A stretch of DNA of 37,997 bases. Source: a virus. Shown in pieces: positions 8,809-15,246 of this stretch. The notes beneath the pieces were generated by a model. That model was not told the DNA's origin and did no database searches. It saw only the letters and a program-made list of their open reading frames with translations. The stretch is taken from IMG/VR virus record IMGVR_UViG_3300029787_000106, positions 1-37,997 of that record; one strand, 5' to 3'. Position numbers and translations under genes: made by a program. Position 1 is the stretch's first letter. Every line of letters starts with the position of its first letter.

Positions 8809-9048
8809 TTATCGCACTAATCCTTTACAGAAATGTAATATTTTTTTGCAAAATTTTTGTAGACATATAAATGTAAACTTTATTTGCGATTTAGGGGGTA
8901 GGGGTCATTGGTAAAGTGGGGTGCCTGACTGTGTATATTTGTATATACGGGTAGGTACGGGACTCCTGCGCTGTGTGCGCGGGGGTGGGGGTGCGCTGGG
9001 GCGTGTAAACGCGCTACGAGCGGGACTCCTGTGCGCATTATGCGAGCG
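8809..9048. other. non-coding gap between terS and terL with repeats; possible packaging site
   Basis: These 240 bp carry no convincing gene. The part next to terL is very AT-rich. The part next to terS is G-rich on the plus strand and repeat-laden: CGGGACTCCTG occurs at 8958-8968 and again at 9021-9031, each followed by GCGC-type inverted repeats, and GTATAT/ATATAC form an inverted repeat at 8933-8948. Packaging sites (cos or pac) often lie in or near the small terminase gene, so this is a candidate; it may also carry a minus-strand promoter for terL. Both readings are inference. Confidence 0.4.
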
Positions 9049-9474
9049 CTAGTCCGGCGCATCAAGCGCATTGGGTGCGCCACGCGATAGCAATCCGTTT
9101 AAACGCTCCAAGATCACCGTAGGTGAATCCATGTCGGCCTTAGCGACCACCTGCTGCTCGACATACAGACGCGATGCCTTGCCACGATGGTGTTCGGCCT
9201 GTATAGCAGAGCTATATTGCCCAGCGTCACGCGCATCATCACGCAAAGCAGCCAGCGTATCGAGGTGTTCCCGTAGGGATACCGCCCGATCATCGGCCAA
9301 TTCAGCGCCACGCTTATTAATTAAGTCTACGACTTCAGGCTTTTTAACCAACTCACTCCCCTTTTTGTCTGGATTACTGGCGTAGCCAGCCATACGCGCA
9401 CTCTGCGCCTGTGTACGGCCTTCGGCCACATACCTAGCGAATAGGCGTTCCTTCACGCTGACCTGCTTACCCAT
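9049..9474 (-). CDS. terS: terminase small subunit
   Basis: A 141-residue protein with an N-terminal helix-turn-helix pattern 'ERLFARYVAEGRTQAQSARM' (about 9-28) followed by 'AGYASNPDKKGSELVKKPEV', the layout of small terminases of the P27/Terminase_2 type that I recognise. The middle is helical, consistent with ring assembly, and the C-terminus is variable. It recognises the packaging start and feeds DNA to the large subunit. It starts the leftward head operon. A GTTTAAAC site at 9097 is read as 'RLNGL'. Two copies of TTACCCGTAG and a GTTTAAAC lie immediately upstream. Confidence 0.85.
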   Translation of the reverse strand: MGKQVSVKERLFARYVAEGRTQAQSARMAGYASNPDKKGSELVKKPEVVDLINKRGAELADDRAVSLREHLDTLAALRDDARDAGQYSSAIQAEHHRGKASRLYVEQQVVAKADMDSPTVILERLNGLLSRGAPNALDAPD

Positions 9475-9477
9475 GCA

Positions 9478-9521
9478 TTACCCGTAGAGCGTTTAAACTG
9501 CAAAAGTTACCCGTAGGGTAA
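9478..9521. repeat. TTACCCGTAG direct repeats and hairpin upstream of terS
   Basis: The 10-mer TTACCCGTAG occurs at 9478-9487 and 9507-9516. The second copy is part of a perfect inverted repeat TTACCC-gta-GGGTAA (9507-9521). A GTTTAAAC at 9491-9498 lies between the copies. The position just before the terS start suggests an operator or a terminase-binding site. Confidence 0.55.
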
Positions 9522-9544
9522 TAAACTTAGTTACGAAATAAAAG

Positions 9545-9574
9545 TTGACAGTTTAAACGGAATCTGGGCATAGT
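9545..9574 (+). promoter_or_regulatory. sigma-70-type promoter with GTTTAAAC in the spacer
   Basis: TTGACA at 9545-9550 is a perfect -35 box. With an 18-nt spacer the -10 would be CATAGT (9569-9574), 4 of 6 matches to TATAAT. The palindrome GTTTAAAC occupies 9551-9558, directly abutting the -35 box, so a protein bound there would compete with polymerase. The promoter would drive the structured non-coding element and the plus-strand operon. Its -10 is weaker than those of the two promoters further right. Confidence 0.55.
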
Positions 9575-10000
9575 GATTGGCGTCGACGGATTGGGCAGCC
9601 CATCTAACCCAGCTTACCGACGATCACTGAATGGGTGTAGGCCACCTCCGATCAGGTATCGGTGTTTCGATCTCACGGCGGATCGGAGCGAATCAAGCTG
9701 GCATTGTGTGCAAGGCAATGCTGCGAAGGCTTGGGCAAAGGATGTCGGGGCGTTGGAGTCACCTACTCCGACACGAAGTGTACCGCTGGGATAGCGGCAG
9801 CGACGTAGTCGGATAGGCCAAGAGCGTCAACGGAGTGAACCGGCTAGGTGTGTTCGCAGATCGGTATGAGGCCCGTGATGCACCTGAAGAGTCGCCACAG
9901 AAAGCGACTTGGACTAGACGATAGATTCACTAAAGATCGAGAGATTATATCTCTGATGCGCTTACTGCTCACCCTGTGAGCGTATCGAGATCGAATTTCA
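9575..10000 (+). ncRNA. candidate structured non-coding RNA, about 430 nt
   Basis: No convincing gene lies here, but perfect short helices follow one another through the whole stretch. They are: 9581-9585/9618-9622 (continuing outward as 9572-9577/9623-9628 across a 3-nt bulge), 9646-9653/9681-9688 (8 bp), 9701-9706/9716-9721, 9752-9759/9765-9772 (8 bp, one G-U), 9783-9787/9793-9797, 9801-9804/9808-9811, 9890-9895/9904-9909, 9940-9945/9949-9954 and 9967-9972/9976-9981. It follows a TTGACA promoter and ends just before the leader of the SprT-like gene. I looked for tRNA, tmRNA, RNase P and group I intron core sequences and did not find them. It could be an independent RNA, a long 5' leader, or partly a replication origin. 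Confidence 0.6.
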
Positions 10001-10033
10001 CTAATGTTTAATCGCAACCAAAGGAGTACTGCT

Positions 10034-10642
10034 ATGCAGTCATACAAGACACGAGAAGAATGGTTACAAGCTGCGCTTGTTATGTTGTTTGAGATGGTGT
10101 TTGCCAATGCTGGTATCTCACCTGCCGCATGGGAATCACGGCGCTACCGTGTGTCCTGCGGTTTCCCTATCGGGTATCGTGGATCTAAGAGCGGCAAGGT
10201 CGTGCTAGGTCAGGCATTCGACGCATCAATCAGTGCCGATGGCACTATGGAAGTGTTCATCAATCCACTAGTGGATGATGTCACCGAGGTGCTGCGTATC
10301 CTACTACATGAATTCATTCATGTTTGGGCTGGCATCGAATGTGGTCACAAAGGCGAGTTTGCCAGAATCGCTAGAGCCGTAGGCTTTACCGGCCCGATGA
10401 CACAAACCCCTGCTTCCCCAGCTCTGCTGGACACACTCAAGGATATTGCCGACATACTCGGAGAGTATCCCCACGCTGCAATCGACGCCAATCTTCGCAA
10501 GAAACAAGGCACTCGTATGCTCAAGATCCACTGCAACGAATGCGGATTCACCGCACGAGCTTCGCTCAAATGGCAATCGACCATCACCGCCGAGTCGCAT
10601 TGTCCTTCCTGCCACCTCGCTGGATGCCTAGTCACAGACTAG
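10034..10642 (+). CDS. SprT-like zinc metalloprotease
   Basis: A 202-residue protein of the SprT-like family. It has the metalloprotease motif HEFIH (92-96) with a further His at 105 in 'CGHKGEF', and a C-terminal zinc ribbon with Cys167, Cys170, Cys190 and Cys193. Cellular SprT-like enzymes (Spartan) cleave DNA-protein crosslinks; the phage role is unknown but probably acts on DNA-bound or host proteins. The start at 10034 is preferred over an upstream in-frame ATG at 10004 because the recurring leader GCAACCAAAGGAG lies just before it. First gene of the plus-strand operon, after the structured non-coding region. Confidence 0.82.
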   Translation: MQSYKTREEWLQAALVMLFEMVFANAGISPAAWESRRYRVSCGFPIGYRGSKSGKVVLGQAFDASISADGTMEVFINPLVDDVTEVLRILLHEFIHVWAGIECGHKGEFARIARAVGFTGPMTQTPASPALLDTLKDIADILGEYPHAAIDANLRKKQGTRMLKIHCNECGFTARASLKWQSTITAESHCPSCHLAGCLVTD

Positions 10643-10681
10643 GTTTCCACACTGTTTAAACGCAACAAAGGAGTACGAACT

Positions 10682-11833
10682 ATGTTCGATCATTCTAACA
10701 CAATCGAGCCACGCCGCCTAAACAAACTGACCGAAAGGTTGTCCCATGTGAGCGAGCTTGTCGCTGCTAACCTACATGGGTTATCAGCTATCGCTGACAG
10801 CCTGTCTCGTGATGAGCGTTCCGCTTTGTCCCTGCTCTGCACACTGTACCGCCTGTCCCCCCAGATGCCTGTCGAAGACAAGATCACCCTCTGGGCACAT
10901 GGCCCTGATGGTGGCAAGGCAGCTACGCTGACCAGCGATGATCTGGATCGCATGGTGGCCCAAGTCACCGAGCGGCTTGAGTCTAAGATCGAAGATCTGG
11001 AGCGTCAGGTGGCGGCTACTCGTACTGTCAGACACGAGATCGTGATCGGTGATGAGATCGTAGATCTCGGTGATGTTCATGTTCACGAAGTGTTCGATGA
11101 CATCCTACCTACGGTAGCAGTTGGAGAGAACGTGTATTTGGTCGGCCCTGCTGGATCAGGCAAGACCACCATTGCGAAGCAAATCGCTGAAGCGCTTGGC
11201 CGAGACTTCTACTGCTACGGTGCCATCAAGTACGATCACGACGTAGTCGGTTACGTCAAGCCCGACGGTTCGTACTCACAGACTAACTTCTACAAGGCGT
11301 TTAAACATGGTGGCCTCGTCCTGATGGACGAAATGGACGCATCATCCAGCAATGCGCTGCTGGCGTTGAACGCTGCACTAGCCAATGAGTTTGCCAGCTT
11401 CCCTTTGGGGAACGATGGCGAGGGTGGCATGGTTGATCGGCACCCCGACTTTGTCGTGATTGCTTCGGCCAATACCTTCGGTCACGGTGCATCTGCACAG
11501 TATGTGGGACGCAATCCCATGGATATGGCTACGCTTGATCGTTTCTGCAACATCACGATGGGTTACGACGAGTCGCTAGAGCGAGCCATCACCGGAAACG
11601 ATACTTGGGTGGACTACGTCCAAGCTGTTCGCCACGCCGTGGCACATCACAAGATGCGCTACATCGTAAGCCCAAGGGCTTCGGTCAAGGGTGCCAAGCT
11701 GCTAGCGGCTGGCGTGTCACCGGATCGTGTAGCAGCACAGACGATATGGAACAAGGGCTTCAGTGAAACTGACAAGCACAAAATCTTGGACGAAATCGGC
11801 GGGGATGTCTTCGCCTTTGTGGAGGCAGCGTAA
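10682..11833 (+). CDS. MoxR/CobS-type AAA+ ATPase
   Basis: A 383-residue AAA+ protein. The N-terminal 130 residues are helical. The ATPase domain shows Walker A 'GPAGSGKT' (155-162), Walker B 'GLVLMDEMDA' (211-220), sensor 'ASANT' (261-265) and a likely arginine finger 'DRF' (Arg287). The sequence resembles CobS, the cobaltochelatase ATPase, and phage homologues of it, which work as ring-shaped remodelling machines usually paired with a von Willebrand A-type partner. The next gene overlaps its stop codon by one base and is the natural partner candidate. It is preceded by GTTTAAAC (10654) fused to the CGCAACAAAGGAG leader. Confidence 0.85.
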   Translation: MFDHSNTIEPRRLNKLTERLSHVSELVAANLHGLSAIADSLSRDERSALSLLCTLYRLSPQMPVEDKITLWAHGPDGGKAATLTSDDLDRMVAQVTERLESKIEDLERQVAATRTVRHEIVIGDEIVDLGDVHVHEVFDDILPTVAVGENVYLVGPAGSGKTTIAKQIAEALGRDFYCYGAIKYDHDVVGYVKPDGSYSQTNFYKAFKHGGLVLMDEMDASSSNALLALNAALANEFASFPLGNDGEGGMVDRHPDFVVIASANTFGHGASAQYVGRNPMDMATLDRFCNITMGYDESLERAITGNDTWVDYVQAVRHAVAHHKMRYIVSPRASVKGAKLLAAGVSPDRVAAQTIWNKGFSETDKHKILDEIGGDVFAFVEAA

Positions 11834-12639
11834 TGAGCATAGCAACGTACAACGCAACATGGGACGAGTGCATGGCAGATATGCACCGTGATCCGAACGA
11901 GGCATGGGGCGATGAGCCATCATCAATCAGCGGCACCCACGAGTTCACCGGATCTAATTCCTTTGAGGAATCACAGCAGCTTGCGATCAGCGGCTGGGCC
12001 GAGGGGCGCGATGCCATGGACGCCGACGTTGAGTTTGCCAAGGCAAAAGAGGCATCGTTTAAACGACCTGAGTGGGAGTATGGCATGGCAGGTCAGCGAG
12101 TTTGTGTCCCCAGCTACGCTGCCGGAGCGCCAATGCACATGATGTTCATGGACGATGAGGACGCCAAGCCGCTACCGATTGTGCGAATCTACTGCGACAT
12201 CGGCGCTGTGTGGTACACCAGCACTGAGGCGATGATCCGCAAGGGTGCCGCAGTGGTTGCACTGATCGACCAGATCGAACGGGCTGGGCAGCGTGTCGAG
12301 TTGATTGCTACGCAGATCAGCAAGACGCATCGCCAGTACGATGAGCAGCACATCTTCATCACGGTCAAGCAGCCCGACGAGCCGCTTGATCTTGATCGCA
12401 TCAGCTTCGCTGTGGCACACCCCAGTATGCTGCGCCGAGTGTGCTTCCGCATCATGGAGTTCACTTACGACAAGCCAGTATCTGCCTACGGCAGTGTCGA
12501 GGAGATGAAGGACATCCCAGAGGATGCCATGTACCTACCGCCCATGCTTGGCGATACGGGGTACGAGGACATGGACGCAGCGCTGGCCACGGTCAACGAT
12601 GCATGGACTGAGAGCGCGGCCTACCAACAGGCCGCTTAG
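11833..12639 (+). CDS. probable partner of the AAA+ ATPase (268 aa)
   Basis: A 268-residue acidic protein translationally coupled to the AAA+ gene (TAATG overlap). The segment 'PIVRIYCDIGAVWYTSTEAM' (about 114-133), followed by 'RKGAAVVALIDQIERAG' and 'VELIAT', follows the strand-helix-strand order of a von Willebrand A domain, but the classical metal-binding DxSxS is not intact (D-I-G). MoxR/CobS ATPases usually have a VWA partner encoded next door, so I infer a divergent VWA-like partner. I recall similar proteins beside CobS-like ATPases in other phages without assigned function. A hairpin overlaps its 3' end (12616-12635). Confidence 0.6.
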   Translation: MSIATYNATWDECMADMHRDPNEAWGDEPSSISGTHEFTGSNSFEESQQLAISGWAEGRDAMDADVEFAKAKEASFKRPEWEYGMAGQRVCVPSYAAGAPMHMMFMDDEDAKPLPIVRIYCDIGAVWYTSTEAMIRKGAAVVALIDQIERAGQRVELIATQISKTHRQYDEQHIFITVKQPDEPLDLDRISFAVAHPSMLRRVCFRIMEFTYDKPVSAYGSVEEMKDIPEDAMYLPPMLGDTGYEDMDAALATVNDAWTESAAYQQAA

Positions 12640-12648
12640 AAAGAATGC

Positions 12649-12678
12649 TTGACAGGTGATGCTGTCTCGTATTACTAC
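12649..12678 (+). promoter_or_regulatory. sigma-70-type promoter P1
   Basis: TTGACA (12649-12654), an 18-nt spacer, then TACTAC (12673-12678), followed by tGTAAACCATCGCAACAAAGG. The -35 continues as TTGACAnnTGAT and the downstream part is shared with the promoter at 13693, so both belong to one class. It would drive the cluster of small genes to its right. Confidence 0.75.
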
Positions 12679-12900
12679 TGTAAACCATCGCAACAAAGGA
12701 GAGCCGCGATGACTTGAACCTAAGCCTTCCACCGTCAATCACCTCACATGAGTGACGGGTCATGGGCATGGAGTCTGATGTGGGGTGCGCCTTGGGAAGT
12801 CCGACCAAGGGTAAGCGACAAGAGATGCGACCTCATGGGCCATATCAATAAGCCCCAGCAAAGCCTCGGCATTCTATTTAAACGCAACGAAGGAGTAACT
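12679..12900 (+). other. untranslated leader with a two-codon ORF and hairpins
   Basis: This 222-bp stretch starts just downstream of promoter P1. It holds a complete copy of the standard leader (GCAACAAAGGAG at 12690) leading to ATG ACT TGA (12709-12717), a start codon followed after one sense codon by a stop. Downstream are perfect hairpins CCGTCA/TGACGG (12732-12737/12753-12758) and CCTTGG/CCAAGG (12790-12795/12805-12810). It could be a regulatory leader, a small RNA, or the remains of a lost gene. An in-frame extension of the next gene back to 12748 is possible but has no ribosome site. Confidence 0.45.
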
Positions 12901-13101
12901 ATGTTAATCGAAAAGCAATCGCTGTTCTCAGGCAAGACCCACATCATGGATCTGCCTGTCACCCAAGAGCAAATCGCTCGTTGGGAAGGGGGCGCATTCA
13001 TACAGGATGTGATGCCCGAACTGTCCGAATCTGAGCGTGAGTTCCTGATCTCAGGAATGACCGACGAGGAGTGGACTGAGTGTTGGGGGGAGGAGGAGTA
13101 A
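12901..13101 (+). CDS. small conserved phage protein (66 aa)
   Basis: A 66-residue acidic protein. The pattern 'SGKTHIMDLPVTQEQIARWE' (10-29), then 'EREFLISGMTDEEW' (45-58), matches a small protein I have seen in many phages and some plasmids, with no known function. The start at 12901 is chosen because ACGCAACGAAGGAGTAACT, the recurring leader, lies directly before it (here behind ATTTAAAC, a one-base variant of the palindrome). Its stop codon lies in the loop of the terminator at 13090. Confidence 0.65.
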   Translation: MLIEKQSLFSGKTHIMDLPVTQEQIARWEGGAFIQDVMPELSESEREFLISGMTDEEWTECWGEEE

Positions 13102-13112
13102 CCTCCTCTTTT
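13090..13112 (+). terminator. probable intrinsic terminator
   Basis: GAGGAGG (13090-13096) pairs perfectly with CCTCCTC (13102-13108) over a 5-nt loop AGTAA, followed by TTTT. The stop codon of the 66-aa gene is inside the loop, so a terminating ribosome would cover the hairpin. The stem also resembles a Shine-Dalgarno/anti-Shine-Dalgarno pair, so a role in translation is an alternative. Confidence 0.6.
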
Positions 13113-13143
13113 CAATCTGTTTAAACGCAACAAAGGAACAACC

Positions 13144-13488
13144 ATGACCAAGCCTAACGCAGCAATCGCACACTTCCTGCTCGGACTCGACGGGAAAGAC
13201 GCCAACACGGAGAGCCGCGAGGGTAGCCTGTACCTACATGGCAACCTGATCGCTCAACGTGATGATGACAAGTCGGAGATCTGGATCTCTAACGCCGGAT
13301 GGAAAACTCAACTAACGCAACGGCGTTTAAACGAACTGCTTCACAAGATGCGAGTGGCGGCGAAGATCGCAACTCGTGACGGGCAGCAGTACATAGATCA
13401 TGTGGTCGATGGCAAGCTCAAGTCCACGCTACTCGTTGGCTTCAACGAGGTTGCCCAGACCGCACTACGTCAACAATGGGGGCATTGA
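13144..13488 (+). CDS. hypothetical phage protein (114 aa)
   Basis: A 114-residue protein of mixed charge. Its middle part, 'IWISNAGWKTQLTQRRLNEL' (46-65), is the kind of motif seen in uncharacterised phage proteins around the replication module ('GW.T..T..RLN'). It begins after GTTTAAAC (13119) plus CGCAACAAAGG, and contains a second GTTTAAAC at 13325 inside the 'RLN' codons. No membrane segment or catalytic motif is visible. Confidence 0.6.
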   Translation: MTKPNAAIAHFLLGLDGKDANTESREGSLYLHGNLIAQRDDDKSEIWISNAGWKTQLTQRRLNELLHKMRVAAKIATRDGQQYIDHVVDGKLKSTLLVGFNEVAQTALRQQWGH

Positions 13489-13703
13489 TGAGCAATCTTA
13501 GACTCGCATTAACGACGGGCATCCTGTCCGTTATCGGCGCAATCAACCTGTGGGTGGGGCTGTATCTGTGGGATACGGCACCCGACTACCTCATCAAACT
13601 GTGGGGTGGTGCGTGGCTGGTGCTGTTCGTCTGCGTGACGTTCACAACGAGCGCTTGCACCGTGGTGCTATTGGCATCCGCCAAAACTAAGGTTGACAAA
13701 TGA
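13488..13703 (+). CDS. small two-span membrane protein (71 aa)
   Basis: A 71-residue protein with two hydrophobic segments (about 7-29 and 41-64) separated by 'DTAPDYLIKLWG', so it is probably an inner-membrane protein. The start at 13488 is chosen because it overlaps the previous stop as TGATGA; an upstream in-frame ATG at 13476 has no ribosome site. Possible roles include superinfection exclusion, but nothing in the sequence decides this. Its last codons contain the -35 box of promoter P2. Confidence 0.6.
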   Translation: MSNLRLALTTGILSVIGAINLWVGLYLWDTAPDYLIKLWGGAWLVLFVCVTFTTSACTVVLLASAKTKVDK

Positions 13704-13721
13704 TTCTCAATAGGTTACTAT
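13693..13721 (+). promoter_or_regulatory. sigma-70-type promoter P2
   Basis: TTGACA (13693-13698), a 17-nt spacer, TACTAT (13716-13721, 5 of 6 matches), then AGTAAACCATCGCAACAAAGG leading to the ATG at 13751. It shares TTGACAnnTGAT and the downstream GTAAACCATCGCAAC with promoter P1 at 12649. It lies partly inside the preceding gene's 3' end. This is the best sigma-70 match I found in the window. Confidence 0.8.
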
Positions 13722-13750
13722 AGTAAACCATCGCAACAAAGGAGGCTCCA

Positions 13751-13954
13751 ATGTATTGGATAAGCAAGAAAGAACATTCGCTTCGCATAGCCATCGGCAA
13801 GAAGCGTTTACGCGACTTCAAACCAGAGGAAGGGTGCGAGTATCTGGTTCGCACCAGCAGGAAGTCGCCAGACTTCTTTGAGTTCGTGCCTGTTTACGTC
13901 GGCAAGGACGGCAAGTTGGTTAGAACCAACCAAGATCAAACATTCTGGTGCTAG
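13751..13954 (+). CDS. hypothetical small basic protein (67 aa)
   Basis: A 67-residue, Lys-rich protein that I do not recognise. It is the first gene after promoter P2, with the full leader GCAACAAAGGAG 18 nt before the ATG, so it is probably well expressed early. Sequence such as 'YLVRTSRKSPDFFEFVPVYV' suggests a small beta-rich fold. Host-takeover or anti-defence roles are common for such genes but cannot be shown here. Confidence 0.55.
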   Translation: MYWISKKEHSLRIAIGKKRLRDFKPEEGCEYLVRTSRKSPDFFEFVPVYVGKDGKLVRTNQDQTFWC

Positions 13955-13963
13955 GGAGGCTGC

Positions 13964-14482
13964 ATGACAGAGATATACACAGACAAAGACTTTGTCTTTG
14001 AGATAGTGCCAACGCCACGGCAAAGCGACATGAAAATGTTTGCTTTGGTCAGGGACTATGCGCCCCATGATTGGACAGACGAGCGGGTGATGGACAACGT
14101 CAAGGCTATGCAGCGCGAGTACGACGAAACGACAACCTATCTGTCACCCATGTTTCAAGTCCTGCGCCGTGTGCTGTGGGATGAGCAGCATGGGTTTCGC
14201 GACAACGCACCAACCTACCTGTCAATCAAGCGCAATGACCGTGAGCCATTGAATAATTGGCGAGCCAAACAGCACATCAAGAACGCAGTGCTAGGCGACC
14301 ACTGGGAGGCGGTGGAAATGTATCCGCAAGAGGATCGACTGGTCGATACTAGCAATCAGTATCACCTGTTTGCATGGGAGGCTGTGTTTCCCATATACGT
14401 GTTCAACACTCGTGAGGTGTGGAGCAAAGAAGAATCCGAGGATCGCAACCAACGACTCGGCATAAAAACCAAACAATCATAA
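13964..14482 (+). CDS. conserved phage protein of unknown function (172 aa)
   Basis: A 172-residue protein whose C-terminal half, 'AKQHIKNAVLGDHWEAVEMY' (about 102-121) then 'RLVDTSNQYHLFAW' (126-139), matches a widespread uncharacterised phage and bacterial family (I believe DUF7694). The N-terminal half looks specific to this phage. It lies 9 bp after the previous gene with a GGAGG site. No function is known to me. Confidence 0.65.
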   Translation: MTEIYTDKDFVFEIVPTPRQSDMKMFALVRDYAPHDWTDERVMDNVKAMQREYDETTTYLSPMFQVLRRVLWDEQHGFRDNAPTYLSIKRNDREPLNNWRAKQHIKNAVLGDHWEAVEMYPQEDRLVDTSNQYHLFAWEAVFPIYVFNTREVWSKEESEDRNQRLGIKTKQS

Positions 14483-14511
14483 TGTTTAAACGCAACAAGG
14501 AGAACCCGAAA

Positions 14512-14724
14512 ATGCGTAATCACTACGGCCATACGCCACAAGAGCAAGCCCGATCAGAGATCTTGGATTTGCTTGAGGCACTAGCGAAAGCGGATGGAGA
14601 TCGCAACCCTCATGTTGAGACTCCGTCTTTCAACACTGCGAAGCGTAAGCACTTCGCTCGACTTTATTACAAGCTGGCAAACCAGTGGGACTTTGAACCC
14701 GCTGGAACAGCGTTAGAAGTTTAA
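14512..14724 (+). CDS. hypothetical protein (70 aa)
   Basis: A 70-residue protein, not recognised. The start at 14512 is preferred over one at 14419 because GTTTAAAC (14484) plus CGCAACAAGGAG lies 20 nt ahead. The upstream extension merely translates the leader as 'MFKRNKENP' and overlaps the 172-aa gene. The sequence 'QEQARSEILDLLEALAKADG' (10-29) predicts a helix. Confidence 0.55.
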   Translation: MRNHYGHTPQEQARSEILDLLEALAKADGDRNPHVETPSFNTAKRKHFARLYYKLANQWDFEPAGTALEV

Positions 14725-14734
14725 GGGGTAAGGC

Positions 14735-14983
14735 ATGATCGAACACTACCAACCACGCATCGACGAGATCCAAGAGAACCTAGCGCGTGATGACATCAGC
14801 AAGCGCGAGAAAATCCTGTGGGTTTTCAAGATCAGTAAACTCAGCGACAAGATCCTATCGGATTTTGATAAGCAATTTGGCTATGACCTACGGTGGCCAC
14901 GAGTCAAGGCACAAGTGGAATGGCTGGACAACTGGGAGCGAGCAGAGATGAGACTCCTTTTAGAAGAGGAGGGTGCAGCATGA
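14735..14983 (+). CDS. hypothetical helical protein (82 aa)
   Basis: An 82-residue, highly charged, probably all-helical protein that I do not recognise. It lies 10 bp after the previous gene and its stop overlaps the next ATG (ATGA), so it belongs to the same tightly packed operon. The last residues come from an AGGAGG-rich stretch that also serves as the ribosome site of the next gene. Confidence 0.5.
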   Translation: MIEHYQPRIDEIQENLARDDISKREKILWVFKISKLSDKILSDFDKQFGYDLRWPRVKAQVEWLDNWERAEMRLLLEEEGAA

Positions 14984-15246
14984 CACCTAGCTGGATATTC
15001 GACAGGCTTGAGCAAGGACTTCCCTTGGATGTGTACCAATATCTTGAGTGCTATCACGCCGACTTGCGCTACCAGTACGACGCTGATGGCAGGAACTATG
15101 TGAACGACTGCTCTAGCGGTACGCCTTACTTCGACAGCGAGGACGAGGCCAAGACATACATCGACAATCTGGCTGCTGTGATACAACAGCGCAACGCAAC
15201 AATTGAACTTGAAGTAATAGAAAAGCCGAAAGGCGAAAAGTTTTGA
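14980..15246 (+). CDS. hypothetical protein (88 aa)
   Basis: An 88-residue protein rich in Asp and Tyr, with 'RYQYDADGRNYVNDCSSG' (30-47) and a helical C-terminal part. The start at 14980 is chosen over 14893 because it overlaps the previous stop as ATGA and has AGGAGG upstream. Not recognised. Confidence 0.55.
   Translation: MTPSWIFDRLEQGLPLDVYQYLECYHADLRYQYDADGRNYVNDCSSGTPYFDSEDEAKTYIDNLAAVIQQRNATIELEVIEKPKGEKF

Noticed and set aside
8825-8838. TTACA-GAAA-TGTAA hairpin followed by T-run as a plus-strand terminator
   Set aside because: Only 5 AT-rich pairs, and no plus-strand gene lies upstream.
8896-8903. GGGTAGGG, a match to the E. coli KOPS motif
   Set aside because: Several copies are expected by chance on two strands of 38 kb; a single match means nothing.
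8880-9083. 67-aa minus-strand frame between terS and terL
   Set aside because: Very rich in His, Arg and Pro from a repeat-laden G-rich stretch, overlaps the terS end, and has no ribosome site.
9573-9816. Two overlapping plus-strand frames of 61-73 codons in the control region
   Set aside because: Arg, Ser and Pro-rich composition without ribosome sites, lying inside a region dense in hairpins; better explained as non-coding RNA.
9572-9981. tRNA, tmRNA, RNase P RNA or group I intron
   Set aside because: No T-loop, no GAGGAAAGTCC-type core, and the only GACTA/TAGTC pair is in the wrong order for an intron P7.
9844-10107. 87-aa minus-strand frame opposite the SprT-like start
   Set aside because: Shadow of the structured region and of the real plus-strand gene; no ribosome site.
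14419-14511. Longer start for the 70-aa gene, beginning at 14419
   Set aside because: It overlaps the upstream gene and translates the leader element; the ATG at 14512 has the ribosome site.
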